Assembly (NCBI GenBank): GCA_017473265.1
Contig: JAFULQ010000010.1
Location: 1 to 64,000, forward strand
Reading direction: 5' to 3'
DNA length: 64,000 nucleotides
Source: Erysipelotrichaceae bacterium
GTDB lineage: Bacteria; Bacillota_I; Bacilli_A; Erysipelotrichales; Erysipelotrichaceae
Positions 35,669 through 45,464 of this stretch are shown here, in pieces. A model generated the notes under the pieces. The model saw nothing but the letters and a program-made list of their open reading frames with translations. It did not search any database and was not told the DNA's origin. Every line of letters starts with the position of its first letter. The stretch's first letter is position 1. Position numbers and translations under genes: made by a program.

Positions 35669-36367
35669 ATGAATTATCCACAACATATAGCGATTATTAT
35701 GGATGGTAATGGTCGTTGGGCAAAAAAGCAAGGTAAACCTAGAACTGCAGGACATTATAAAGGTTCTGAAAATGTTAGAGATATTGCGATTGCAGCTAAT
35801 GATTTAGGTGTTAAAGTTTTAACTTTATATGCGTTTTCTACTGAAAACTGGTCTAGACCTGAAGATGAAGTAAACTATTTAATGAAATTACCTAGTGTAT
35901 TCTTTGAAGCATATTTAAAAGAATTAATGAAAAATAATATTCGAATTGCTTTTATTGGCGAAATGGATAAATTTCCAGCTGAAACTCGTAAAGTAATGGA
36001 AAATGCGATTGAAAAGACAAAAGATAATACAGGTTTAATTTTAAATTTTGCTTTAAACTATGGTTCTAGAAGAGAAATTACTTTAGCAGTACAAAAAATT
36101 GCTAGTGAAGTTAAAGATGGTACTTTAGAAGTTGGTGATATCAATGAACAAGTCATTGAAAATCATTTAATGACTGCTGATTATCCTGCAATTGATTTAA
36201 TGATTCGTACAAGTGGTGAATGTCGTTTATCGAACTTCTTATTATGGCAATTAGCGTATTCCGAATTCTATTTTACAGAAGTATCTTGGCCTGAATTTAC
36301 TAAAGAAGAATTAGTAAAAGCATTAGATATCTATGCAAATCGTCATAGACGTTTTGGAGGTTTATAG
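35669..36367 (+). CDS. uppS: Undecaprenyl diphosphate synthase
   Basis: A 232-residue cis-prenyltransferase making the C55 lipid carrier for cell wall. HIAIIMDGNGRWAKK (catalytic Asp), ALNYGSRREI and RTSGECRLSNFLLWQLAYSE (usually RTSGEQRLSNF). It consumes the product chain of the MEP genes in this window. One base before cdsA start region. Confidence 0.95.
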   Translation: MNYPQHIAIIMDGNGRWAKKQGKPRTAGHYKGSENVRDIAIAANDLGVKVLTLYAFSTENWSRPEDEVNYLMKLPSVFFEAYLKELMKNNIRIAFIGEMDKFPAETRKVMENAIEKTKDNTGLILNFALNYGSRREITLAVQKIASEVKDGTLEVGDINEQVIENHLMTADYPAIDLMIRTSGECRLSNFLLWQLAYSEFYFTEVSWPEFTKEELVKALDIYANRHRRFGGL

Positions 36368-36368
36368 T

Positions 36369-37151
36369 ATGAAGACTCGTATTATTACAGGATTATTATT
36401 AGCGATTGTTTTAGTACCTGCATTATTTATGGGTGGTATCTTTTTACATGCGATTATTGGTTTATTAGTTACTATTGGTAGTTATGAAATTGTACGTATT
36501 TTCAAAAATAAATGGCCTAGTTATACTTTATGGTTATTTCCACTTTTATCGTTAACTATGGGTGTTTCTGCTATTTATTTACCTAAATTCCTATTACCAG
36601 TATTTATATTATTTTTCTTTGTGTGTATTACATTAGTAGTAATTGATGAACGTTTTGAAATAACAGATGTTAGTGTAGCTGTATTCTTTCATTTGATTTT
36701 ATTATTTGTATTATTGTGTTATCAATTATTATTAGAGAATAATATTAGTCATTTCTTCATTATTTATATTGTTTGTGTATCTTGTTTAACGGATATTGGA
36801 GCGTATTTTATTGGTTTCTGTTTTGGTAAACATAAATTAAATGAACGCATTTCGCCTAAGAAAACAATTGAAGGATCTATTGGTGGTATTGTATTTGGTA
36901 CTATTTCTGGTATTATATTTTCATTAATTTGTATGCCTGCATTTGATATTGTAAATATTGGAATTATGTCATTTTTAATGAGTATTGTTGGACAAATTGG
37001 TGATTTAATTTTCTCGGCGATTAAACGTCACTATGGTATTAAAGACTATGGTAACTTATTCCCAGGACATGGTGGAGTGTTGGATCGCACAGATAGTATT
37101 TTAATTAATGTAGTATTTGCATATGCATTTTTATTGGCGGTGATTCTATGA
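36369..37151 (+). CDS. cdsA: Phosphatidate cytidylyltransferase
   Basis: A 260-residue multi-pass membrane enzyme making CDP-diacylglycerol. C-terminal signature GDLIFSAIKRHYGIKDYGNLFPGHGGVLDRTDS, preceded by SPKKTIEGSIGG. About seven membrane helices. Start ATG 36369 follows GGAGG in the end of uppS; overlaps dxr by 4 nt. Confidence 0.95.
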   Translation: MKTRIITGLLLAIVLVPALFMGGIFLHAIIGLLVTIGSYEIVRIFKNKWPSYTLWLFPLLSLTMGVSAIYLPKFLLPVFILFFFVCITLVVIDERFEITDVSVAVFFHLILLFVLLCYQLLLENNISHFFIIYIVCVSCLTDIGAYFIGFCFGKHKLNERISPKKTIEGSIGGIVFGTISGIIFSLICMPAFDIVNIGIMSFLMSIVGQIGDLIFSAIKRHYGIKDYGNLFPGHGGVLDRTDSILINVVFAYAFLLAVIL

Positions 37152-38296
37152 AACAAGTAATTTTATTAGGTGCTAGTGGTTCAATTGGTGTACAAACAAT
37201 TGATGTGATTGAACAACATCCAGATGAGTTTGAATTGGTGGCTTTTAGTGTAGGAAAACGTATTCAAATTGTTCGTGATGTTTTAGCAAAAATGGATGTT
37301 AAAGAAGTATGTGTTATGAATAAGGAAGATGCGGATGCATTATCTTTAGAATATCCTAATGTTCATTTTACGTATGGTGATGAAGGTTTAATTCATTTAG
37401 CATCTTTAGATAAAGGGGATATTGTTGTTAATGCATTGTTAGGTTTTGCGGGTTTAATTCCTACATTAACAGCCATTGTACATAAAAAAGATATTGCTTT
37501 AGCAAATAAAGAAACATTAGTTGCTGGTGGTATGTTTGTTAAAGAAGCAATTAGTAAGCATGGTGTAAACTTGTATCCAATTGATTCTGAGCATTCAGCA
37601 ATTTTCCAATGTTTACAAGGAAATCCGCATAAGAGTATTAAACGTTTAATTATTACAGCTAGTGGTGGAAGTTTTAGAGATAAGACTAGAGCTGAACTAG
37701 AAGGTGTAAGTGTTAAACAAGCATTGAGTCATCCTAACTGGTCTATGGGTGCTAAAATTACTATTGATTCAGCGAGTATGATGAATAAAGGGCTTGAAGT
37801 AATTGAAGCCCATTGGTTATTCGATTTACCTTTCTCTAAAATTGATACGATCATGCATAGAGAAAGTGTGATTCATTCTATGGTAGAATATGAAGACACA
37901 GCAGTTATGGCGCAACTTGGTACACCAGATATGCGTTTACCAATTCAATATGCTTTAACATATCCATCTCGTTTACCTTTAGCAAGTGAACCTTTAGATT
38001 TATTAAAGTTATCTACTTTACATTTTGAACCATTATCTTTTGAAAGATTCCCATTACTTAAATTAGCATATGAAGTAGGGGAAAAAGGTGGTAATTTACC
38101 AGCAATTATGAATGGCGCAAATGAAGCTGCTGTTGCAATGTTCTTAGAAGAAAAGATTTCGTTTTTAGAGATTGAAGAATATGTGCATAAAGCGGTGCAT
38201 GATTTAGAGTTTATTGCTCATCCTACTTTAGAGGAAGTTATTGCATCGGATAAGAAGGCTCGTGCATATGTTATTCAATGTGTGAAAGGAGCTTAA
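37148..38296 (+). CDS. dxr: 1-deoxy-D-xylulose 5-phosphate reductoisomerase
   Basis: A 382-residue NADPH enzyme, second step of the MEP pathway. NADPH site LLGASGSIGVQTIDVI, ALANKETLVAGG, PIDSEHSAIFQCL and the SASGGSFRD loop. With ispG and ispH, three MEP genes are present but unlinked. Its end overlaps the rseP ribosome site. Confidence 0.96.
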   Translation: MKQVILLGASGSIGVQTIDVIEQHPDEFELVAFSVGKRIQIVRDVLAKMDVKEVCVMNKEDADALSLEYPNVHFTYGDEGLIHLASLDKGDIVVNALLGFAGLIPTLTAIVHKKDIALANKETLVAGGMFVKEAISKHGVNLYPIDSEHSAIFQCLQGNPHKSIKRLIITASGGSFRDKTRAELEGVSVKQALSHPNWSMGAKITIDSASMMNKGLEVIEAHWLFDLPFSKIDTIMHRESVIHSMVEYEDTAVMAQLGTPDMRLPIQYALTYPSRLPLASEPLDLLKLSTLHFEPLSFERFPLLKLAYEVGEKGGNLPAIMNGANEAAVAMFLEEKISFLEIEEYVHKAVHDLEFIAHPTLEEVIASDKKARAYVIQCVKGA

Positions 38297-38298
38297 AT

Positions 38299-39348
38299 TT
38301 GACATTTTTATATTTTATTTTGATGTTAAGTGGCATTATTTTAATTCATGAATTTGGTCACTTCATCATGGCAAAATTGTTTCATGTCTATGTCTATGAA
38401 TTTTCTTTAGGTATGGGACCAAAATTACTTCAATGGAAGGGTAAGGAAACAAAGTATTCACTTCGTTTATTACCTTTAGGTGGTTATGTATCCATGGCAG
38501 GTGATGATCAACCATCTGAAGAAATTGAAATTCCAGAGAATCGTTTATTAACTACTTTAGCCAATTGGAAGAAATTATGCATTATGGTAGCTGGTCCAGT
38601 CATGAACTTTATTCTAGCATGGTGCGTATTTGTTGGTATCTATATGCATATTGGTTATGTTGTAGATGCTCCACTTGCGATTGTTAATGGTGTAGTTGAA
38701 GGATCTGTAGCTAGTGAAGCAGGCTTTACGTATGGTGATGAGATTGTAAAAGTGACTTTTTCTGATGGTACAGTAATTGAACCAGATGATTTCTATGACA
38801 TTACCATGTATTCTCAATACTATACAGATGAAACGATTTATACGGTTTTACGTAATGGTGCTGAAGTAGATTTAACGGTTACACCTGAATTTAATGAAGA
38901 AGAACAACGTTATATGATTGGTATTGTTGCCCCTGAATCTCATGTACGTCAATTAACATTTGTTGAAACGATTAAAGAAGGGAATGCTTATTTCTGGGAT
39001 TCTGTAGATTTAATGATTGAAAGTATTCAAATGTTAGTGAAGGGTATTGGATTAGATTCTTTAAGTGGTCCAGTGGGTATTTATACTATGACAGAACAAC
39101 AAGTTTCTTATGGATTCTTGTCATTCTTATCATTGGTTGGTTTATTATCATTAAATGTTGGTTTCATGAATTTATTACCAGTTCCAATGTTTGATGGTGG
39201 TCGTATGTTAATTACGGCTGTTGAAATGGTAATTAAAAGAAAAATCCCTGAACGTTTAGAAGTTGCTTTGATGTGGGGTAGTTTGTTGTTAATTGTAGCT
39301 TTATTTGTATTAACTACAGTTAATGATGTATCTAGATTATTAGGATAA
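38299..39348 (+). CDS. rseP: Intramembrane zinc metalloprotease RseP/RasP
   Basis: A 349-residue site-2 protease. HEFGH zinc site in the first helix, PDZ domain (about 120-190) and NLLPVPMFDGGRM in the last membrane region. TTG at 38299 is chosen because AAAGGAGC lies 6 nt before it; ATG 38278 lies within dxr without an RBS. proS and polC, which usually follow, are absent. Confidence 0.93.
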   Translation: MTFLYFILMLSGIILIHEFGHFIMAKLFHVYVYEFSLGMGPKLLQWKGKETKYSLRLLPLGGYVSMAGDDQPSEEIEIPENRLLTTLANWKKLCIMVAGPVMNFILAWCVFVGIYMHIGYVVDAPLAIVNGVVEGSVASEAGFTYGDEIVKVTFSDGTVIEPDDFYDITMYSQYYTDETIYTVLRNGAEVDLTVTPEFNEEEQRYMIGIVAPESHVRQLTFVETIKEGNAYFWDSVDLMIESIQMLVKGIGLDSLSGPVGIYTMTEQQVSYGFLSFLSLVGLLSLNVGFMNLLPVPMFDGGRMLITAVEMVIKRKIPERLEVALMWGSLLLIVALFVLTTVNDVSRLLG

Positions 39349-39352
39349 AGAA

Positions 39353-39385
39353 ATAGCGTCTATCTATTGATAGGCGCTATATTTT
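39353..39385. terminator. Bidirectional terminator between rseP and yfcE
   Basis: ATAGCGTCTATC (39353-39364) and GATAGGCGCTAT (39369-39380), one wobble pair, with a T-run on the plus strand. It lies between convergent genes. Confidence 0.85.
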
Positions 39386-39916
39386 TGTTTGCATAATGAC
39401 TTCGTTTGTTTCTAAATTATATACTGTAAAATCTGTATCAGTTAATACACCATACGAATTTGGATAACCACCTTTAGGGATAGAAATAGAACCAGGATTC
39501 AAGTAGTAACAACCATTTTTTTCATCACATGTTGGTATATGTGTATGTCCTGATAAGATACAAGATCCTTTTTTAACAATAGGGTGATCATTAGGACCAT
39601 ATACATGACCATGTGTCATTAAAATCTTATCATCATTTAATAATCTATAAGTATCCGTGATTTTAAATTCTAATACCATTTGATCAACTTCTGCATCACA
39701 ATTACCTCGAATCGCAATAATTTTATCTTTTCGTTTATTTAATTCTTGCATGACATACGTTGTATCATAGTCTTTAGGTAAAGCATTTCTAGGACCATGA
39801 TATAAGATATCACCTAGAATTAATAAATTATCATATGTATGATTGGAAAACTCTTTTAGAGCTTTTTCTAAATAGTATTTAGAACCATGGATATCTGATA
39901 TAACAAAATATTTCAT
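39377..39916 (-). CDS. YfcE-type metallophosphodiesterase
   Basis: A 179-residue calcineurin-like phosphoesterase. Metal ligands: DIHGS, GDILYHGPRN, RGNCD, THGH and SGHTHIP. Same size as YfcE/MJ0936 phosphodiesterases. Physiological substrate unknown. Divergent from smc. Confidence 0.9.
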   Translation of the reverse strand: MKYFVISDIHGSKYYLEKALKEFSNHTYDNLLILGDILYHGPRNALPKDYDTTYVMQELNKRKDKIIAIRGNCDAEVDQMVLEFKITDTYRLLNDDKILMTHGHVYGPNDHPIVKKGSCILSGHTHIPTCDEKNGCYYLNPGSISIPKGGYPNSYGVLTDTDFTVYNLETNEVIMQTKI

Positions 39917-40029
39917 AAGTAAAACCTCTCATTTTTTATATTATAGCAAATACGATTATACTTTAAAATGGTATTTCTTATTGTAGTATTTTCATGTATA
40001 ATAATATAGGTTAGAAATGAGGAGATTTA

Positions 40030-42963
40030 ATGTTTCTAAAAAGAATAGAAATGCAAGGATTTAAATCGTTCGCTGATCGTTCTGTCATTACTTTTGAGAA
40101 TGATATTACGGGTATTGTTGGTCCTAATGGGTGCGGTAAGAGTAATATTTCTGATGCTGTACGTTGGGTATTAGGGGAACAATCTGCTAAGAGTATGCGT
40201 GGTTCTACAATGACAGATGTTATTTTTGCAGGTACATCAAATAGAAAAATGGTCAACTTCGCTGAAGTTGTTTTAGTGTTTGATAATACAAATCGTTACT
40301 TACATACTGATTATGATGAAATTGAAATTACTAGACGTTTACATCGTATTAGTGGTGAAAGTGAGTATTTAATTAATCGTACGCCTTGTCGTTTAAAAGA
40401 TATTGTTGATTTGATTTTAGATAGTGGTTTAGGTCGTGATTCTTTAAGTATTATTTCGCAAGGGAATATTTCTAATTTTGCGGAAGCGAAACCAATTGAT
40501 CGTAGAGGCTTATTTGAAGAAGCGGCTGGAGTTGCGAAGTATAAGAAGAGAAAGCATGAATCAACTTTACGTTTGAATCGTACCCAAGATAATTTGGATC
40601 GTTTGAGCGATATTATTGATGAAATTGAAAAACAAGTAGGTCCGTTGAAAAGACAGTCTACTAAAGCATTGTTATATAAATCTAAAAAAGAAAAGTTAGA
40701 GAAGATTGAAATTGGTGTTTTAGTTTCTGAAATTGAAAATTATCAAAATAAAATACAAGAAACGGAAGAAAGTTTACGTCAAATTGAAGTTTCTACAGTT
40801 ATGTATAATGCCCAAATGTTAACTTTGGAAAATGCAATTAAAGAATTAAAAGATGAGTCTAAGTCATTAGAGCGTGAGGTTCAATCATTACAAGAAGAAA
40901 CTTTACGTGTAATGCAAGAGATTCAAACATTAGAGGCTCGTAAAGTAGAAATTGATGAGCGTCGTAAATATCAAATTGAACGTAGTGAAAATGAAGCGAA
41001 AGCTTTAGAAGTTAAACGTTTATTAGAAGAAGCTAAATTTGAATATTTTGACCGTAAGAATCGTTATGAACGTATTCAAGCGGATTTGCAAATGTCAAAT
41101 CGTGCATTAGAAGAATTGGCCGAAAAGATGTCGAATGCTTCTAATAAATTAAATGATGCGGATAATCATACTCGTCGATTGGAAAATCGTAAAGAAGTTA
41201 TTCGTGGTCAATTACAAAATCCATATCAAAGTCAAGCAGGTCTTCAAGCGGTAATGAAAGCTAAAGATAGCTTGTATGGTGTTATGGAAACGGTTGTGAA
41301 AGCATTTAAACCAAATGATGGATATGAAGTTGCGATTTCTACGGCATTGGGTGGTGCTTTATATAACATCATTACAAAAGATGAAAGAAGTGCAAGAGGG
41401 GCTATTGATTTCTTAAAGCGTAATCAATCTGGTCGTGCAACATTCTTACCACTTAATGTAATGAAACCAAGTTATGTACGTCAAGATGCAAAGATTGTTT
41501 GTGATAATACTCCTGGATTTTTAGGTGTTGCGAATGAATTTGTATCCTATGAACATGTATATGAACCAATTGCTTTAAACTTATTAGGAAGTGTATTGGT
41601 TACAGATACATTAGAACATGCGAATGAATTAAGTGCTCGTTTACATAATCAATATAAGATTGTGACATTGGATGGGGATGTAGTTCATCGTGGTGGTTCT
41701 ATGACTGGTGGTAAACAAACAAGTTCTCAATCTATCATGTTATTGGAAAAAGAGTTCCAAGGTATGGATACACAAATTGAGAATGCTAGAATTTTACAAG
41801 ATAAAGCATATCAAGATTATCGTTTTATTCGCAAAGAATATGAAAATCTTAATGAAAATATTGTACAATTACGTATTCAATTTGCTCAAATTGAACCAGT
41901 TATGGAAGCGAAACGTAGTAAATATGAACGTTTACAAGCAGATTATGAAGTATTACAACCAAATGATACAAATGAAGATGTATCATTTACAGATGAATTA
42001 TTAGAGTCATTGAATGCTTGTTATAGTAGACGTGATGAAATTACAACTAAAATTCGTTTGAAAAATGACCGACGTGTGAAGTGTTCTTCTGAATTGGATC
42101 GTAAAGAAAATCAATTTACGCAATTACGTCGTGAAATGAGTTCAATTCAAGCAGATGAACGAGCTTTACAAATGGATTTAGTGAAATCTAAAACGGAATA
42201 TGAATTCCATGTAAATCGTTTAAATAGTGAATATCAAATGACAATTGAGTTTGCGATGTCTTTAGATCATGATATTGATATAGCTAGTGCTAAAGAAGAA
42301 GTGAAGATGTTACGTAAAGAAATTCAAGATTTAGGTAATGTGAATATGGAAGCTCCTGCACAATATGAAGAAATCAATAATCGTTATGAACATTTAAAAA
42401 CTCAATATGATGAATTGGTAAGTTCTAAACAAAAAATCCTTGATGCGATTGCAGAAATGGATGAAATTATGGAAAAACAATTCAAAGAAACATTTGATAA
42501 TATTAATAACGAATTACAAGGTGTATTTACGGTATTATTTGGTGGAGGTAAGGCTAAACTATTCCTAGAAGATCCAAGTGATATTTTAAATAGTGGTATT
42601 GATATTGATGTTCAACCTCCTGGAAAGAAAGTACAAAATATTCGTTTGTTCTCTGGGGGAGAAAAAGCATTAATTGCCATTTGTGTATTATTTGCAATTT
42701 TAAAAGTAAGACCTGTTCCTTTATGTATCTTCGATGAAGTTGAAGCCGCATTAGACCAAGGGAATGTGGAACGATTTGCGAAGTATATTCGTGAATTTGA
42801 AGAGACAACACAGTTCATTGTAGTTACTCATAGACCAGGTACTATGGAACAATGTGATGTATTATATGGTGTTACAATGCCTCAACAAGGTGTATCTCAA
42901 TTGTTGAAGGTGAAATTGAAAGATGCGATTGATTTGTCTGAAGAAAGTGAGGCACAAGCATGA
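40030..42963 (+). CDS. smc: Chromosome partition protein SMC, short-armed
   Basis: A 977-residue condensin ATPase; most bacterial SMCs have about 1150-1200 residues. Heads are complete: Walker A GPNGCGKSN (about 32-40), signature LFSGGEKALIA and Walker B PLCIFDEVEAALD at the end. The hinge (about 405-555, GVMETVVKAFKP to SMTGGKQ) is normal. The loss is in the coiled-coil arms: about 230 residues before and 200 after the hinge. Reading frame is open throughout. ftsY starts in its last 4 bases. Confidence 0.95.
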   Translation: MFLKRIEMQGFKSFADRSVITFENDITGIVGPNGCGKSNISDAVRWVLGEQSAKSMRGSTMTDVIFAGTSNRKMVNFAEVVLVFDNTNRYLHTDYDEIEITRRLHRISGESEYLINRTPCRLKDIVDLILDSGLGRDSLSIISQGNISNFAEAKPIDRRGLFEEAAGVAKYKKRKHESTLRLNRTQDNLDRLSDIIDEIEKQVGPLKRQSTKALLYKSKKEKLEKIEIGVLVSEIENYQNKIQETEESLRQIEVSTVMYNAQMLTLENAIKELKDESKSLEREVQSLQEETLRVMQEIQTLEARKVEIDERRKYQIERSENEAKALEVKRLLEEAKFEYFDRKNRYERIQADLQMSNRALEELAEKMSNASNKLNDADNHTRRLENRKEVIRGQLQNPYQSQAGLQAVMKAKDSLYGVMETVVKAFKPNDGYEVAISTALGGALYNIITKDERSARGAIDFLKRNQSGRATFLPLNVMKPSYVRQDAKIVCDNTPGFLGVANEFVSYEHVYEPIALNLLGSVLVTDTLEHANELSARLHNQYKIVTLDGDVVHRGGSMTGGKQTSSQSIMLLEKEFQGMDTQIENARILQDKAYQDYRFIRKEYENLNENIVQLRIQFAQIEPVMEAKRSKYERLQADYEVLQPNDTNEDVSFTDELLESLNACYSRRDEITTKIRLKNDRRVKCSSELDRKENQFTQLRREMSSIQADERALQMDLVKSKTEYEFHVNRLNSEYQMTIEFAMSLDHDIDIASAKEEVKMLRKEIQDLGNVNMEAPAQYEEINNRYEHLKTQYDELVSSKQKILDAIAEMDEIMEKQFKETFDNINNELQGVFTVLFGGGKAKLFLEDPSDILNSGIDIDVQPPGKKVQNIRLFSGGEKALIAICVLFAILKVRPVPLCIFDEVEAALDQGNVERFAKYIREFEETTQFIVVTHRPGTMEQCDVLYGVTMPQQGVSQLLKVKLKDAIDLSEESEAQA

Positions 42964-43934
42964 GTTTCTTAGATCAATTAAAAAATAAGTTTGCTAAAAA
43001 AGATTCTAATTCTGACCGTTATTTAGATGGTTATAAAAAAACTAGAAAGTCATTTGGTGAAAAGTTAGGTTCTATTTTTAGAGCATTTGATGGATTAACT
43101 GATGAGTTTTTAGAAGAACTTATGGTAACTTTATTGGAATCTGATGTTGGGGTTCAAACTAGCGAAAAGATTGTGGATATGGTTCAAACTGAAGGTAAGG
43201 ATCGTTTTATTCGTAATGCGGATGATGTTATTGAGTGTTTAGTTGAACAAATGGATAAACTATATGATAAAAATAGCATTCCAGCAATTAAATATAACGA
43301 GAATGGTCCTACAGTAATCTTAGTAGTTGGAGTAAATGGTGTAGGTAAAACAACATCTATTGCGAAATTAGCGAACTATTATTTAAAACAAGGTAAAAAG
43401 GTATGTACAGCTGCTGGTGATACATTTAGAGCTGGTGCTGTTATACAATTAGAAGAGTGGTCTAGACGTTTAGATATTCCTTGTATTAAGGGAAAAGAAA
43501 ATGCGGATCCTGCAAGTGTTATGGTAGATGCTTGTCGTTTTGCGAAAGAAAATAATATTGATATTTTATTAGCAGATACAGCAGGGCGTTTACAAAATAA
43601 AGCGAATTTAATGAAAGAACTAGAAAAAATGTATCGTGTAATTGGTAAAGAAATTCCAAGTGCACCACATGAAACATGGTTAGTCATTGATTCAACAACA
43701 GGTCAAAACGGTTTACATCAAGCGGGTGTATTCTTTGAAACAACAAAAGTAAGTGGTATCGTCTTAACAAAATTAGATGGTACAGCTAAGGGTGGTATTG
43801 TATTATCGATTCGTGATCAATTACATTTACCAGTTCGTTTTGTTGGTTTAGGGGAAACAATGGATGATTTACAACCATTTGATATTGATGATTTCTTATA
43901 TTCTATTGCCCAAGGTGTAGATGATGTTGGATAA
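42960..43934 (+). CDS. ftsY: Signal recognition particle receptor FtsY
   Basis: A 324-residue SRP GTPase at the membrane. NG domain: GVNGVGKTTSIAKLA (about 121-135), DTFRAGAVIQLE, LLADTAGRLQNKANLM, LTKLDGTAKGG and GLGETMDDLQPFD. Only a short charged A domain precedes it. Its partner gene ffh is not in the window. Confidence 0.96.
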   Translation: MSFLDQLKNKFAKKDSNSDRYLDGYKKTRKSFGEKLGSIFRAFDGLTDEFLEELMVTLLESDVGVQTSEKIVDMVQTEGKDRFIRNADDVIECLVEQMDKLYDKNSIPAIKYNENGPTVILVVGVNGVGKTTSIAKLANYYLKQGKKVCTAAGDTFRAGAVIQLEEWSRRLDIPCIKGKENADPASVMVDACRFAKENNIDILLADTAGRLQNKANLMKELEKMYRVIGKEIPSAPHETWLVIDSTTGQNGLHQAGVFFETTKVSGIVLTKLDGTAKGGIVLSIRDQLHLPVRFVGLGETMDDLQPFDIDDFLYSIAQGVDDVG

Positions 43935-44244
43935 AACGGAATATATGAATGATTTGTTGGATTGGTATCAAAACCTTCTAACAGAAAAACAATTACAATG
44001 TATGTCTTTGTATTACTATGAAGACTTATCGTTAGCTGAGATTGCTCAAGAAGTAAATACATCACGTTCTGCGGTGTTTGATTTATTAAAACGTACAGCT
44101 CATATATTAGATGAATACGAAAAAAAGTTACATCTAGTTGAAAACTATAAAAAAAGAAGTAAAATATATGCAGACTTGTCTGCATTACATAATCAAGAAG
44201 TGGACAAACTTGTTGGTGAATTAGAAAAAATTGATACAGAATAG
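43921..44244 (+). CDS. ylxM: YlxM-family helix-turn-helix protein
   Basis: A 107-residue UPF0122 protein with a sigma-region-4-like HTH (YYEDLSLAEIAQEVNTSRSAVFDLLKRT). In Firmicutes it normally sits directly before ffh and binds SRP parts; here ackA follows. Overlaps ftsY by 14 nt. ATG 43921 or 43924 may be the start. Confidence 0.9.
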   Translation: MMLDKTEYMNDLLDWYQNLLTEKQLQCMSLYYYEDLSLAEIAQEVNTSRSAVFDLLKRTAHILDEYEKKLHLVENYKKRSKIYADLSALHNQEVDKLVGELEKIDTE

Positions 44245-44264
44245 ATTGTGGAGGTAAATTTAAA

Positions 44265-45464
44265 ATGGCAAAAATCATGTCTGTAAATGCTGGAAGTTCA
44301 TCTTTGAAATTCCAATTATTCCAAATGCCGGAAGAAGAAGTTTTAACAAGTGGTGTTGTTGAACGTATCGGATTAGCTGAAGGAATCTTTACTATTAAAG
44401 TAAATGGTGAAAAACATTCTTTCACACAACCAATTGAAAACCATTCAGTAGCTGTAGATTTATTATTAAAAGCTTTAGTTGAATATGGTGTAGTAGCTGA
44501 ATTATCAGAAATCAACGCTGTAGGTCACCGTGTATTACATGGTGGTGAAATCTATAGTGATTCTGCTGTATTCAATGACAAAGTTGTACAAGATATTATT
44601 GATTTAACAGAATTAGGTCCTTTACATATGCCTGCTAACTTAACTGGTTATAAAGCATTCAAAGAAGCTTTACCAGGTGTTGAACATGTTGCAGTATATG
44701 ACACAGCATTCCACCAAACAATGGAACCAGAAATTTTCTTATATCCATTACCATATGAATACTATGAAAACTATAAAGTAAGAAAATATGGTTTCCACGG
44801 TACATCTCATAAATATGTAAGTGCTCGTATGGCTGAATTATTAGGTAAAAAACCTGAAGAAGTAAATGTAATTACATGTCACTTAGGAAATGGTGCTTCA
44901 TTAGCTGCTGTTAAGGGTGGTAAATGTTATAACACATCTATGGGATTCACTCCATTAGCTGGTATCATGATGGGTACTCGTAGTGGTGATATTGACCCAG
45001 CTTGTATTTCTTTCATTATGAATAAAACAGGTATGACTGCTGAAGAAACAATCAATGTATTAAATAAAAAATCAGGTTTCTTAGGTGTTACTGGTATTTC
45101 TAGTGATGCTCGTGATATTGAAGCTGCAGTTCAAGAAGGTAATGAAAAAGCGATTTTATCTCGTAAAATGTATGCTCATCGTTTAGCGCAAACAATTGGT
45201 TCTTACTATGTAGAATTAGGACATGTTGATGCGATCGTATTTACAGCTGGTTTAGGTGAAAATGATGCGAACGTTCGTGCTGAAGCTTTAGATGTAGTTA
45301 AAGAAGCATTGGGTATTGAATATGATAAAGAATTAAATGCTAAAACTAGAGGTAAAGAAGTTAAGATTTCTACAGAAAATTCTAAAGTCGAAGTATGGAT
45401 TGTTCCAACTAATGAAGAATTAGTTATCGCTCGCGATACAGTTCGTTTATTAGGTATTAAATAA
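44265..45464 (+). CDS. ackA: Acetate kinase
   Basis: A 399-residue enzyme making ATP and acetate from acetyl phosphate. NAGSSSLKFQLF start, HRVLHGG, HGTSHKYVS, THLGNG-like CHLGNGASL and FTAGLGEND. C-ending codons suggest high expression, as expected for a fermenter. A pta gene is not in the window. Overlaps nrnA by one base. Confidence 0.97.
   Translation: MAKIMSVNAGSSSLKFQLFQMPEEEVLTSGVVERIGLAEGIFTIKVNGEKHSFTQPIENHSVAVDLLLKALVEYGVVAELSEINAVGHRVLHGGEIYSDSAVFNDKVVQDIIDLTELGPLHMPANLTGYKAFKEALPGVEHVAVYDTAFHQTMEPEIFLYPLPYEYYENYKVRKYGFHGTSHKYVSARMAELLGKKPEEVNVITCHLGNGASLAAVKGGKCYNTSMGFTPLAGIMMGTRSGDIDPACISFIMNKTGMTAEETINVLNKKSGFLGVTGISSDARDIEAAVQEGNEKAILSRKMYAHRLAQTIGSYYVELGHVDAIVFTAGLGENDANVRAEALDVVKEALGIEYDKELNAKTRGKEVKISTENSKVEVWIVPTNEELVIARDTVRLLGIK

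Noticed and set aside
43817-44515. A 232-codon antisense ORF over ftsY, ylxM and ackA
   Set aside because: It spans three genuine genes and has no start signal or family resemblance.
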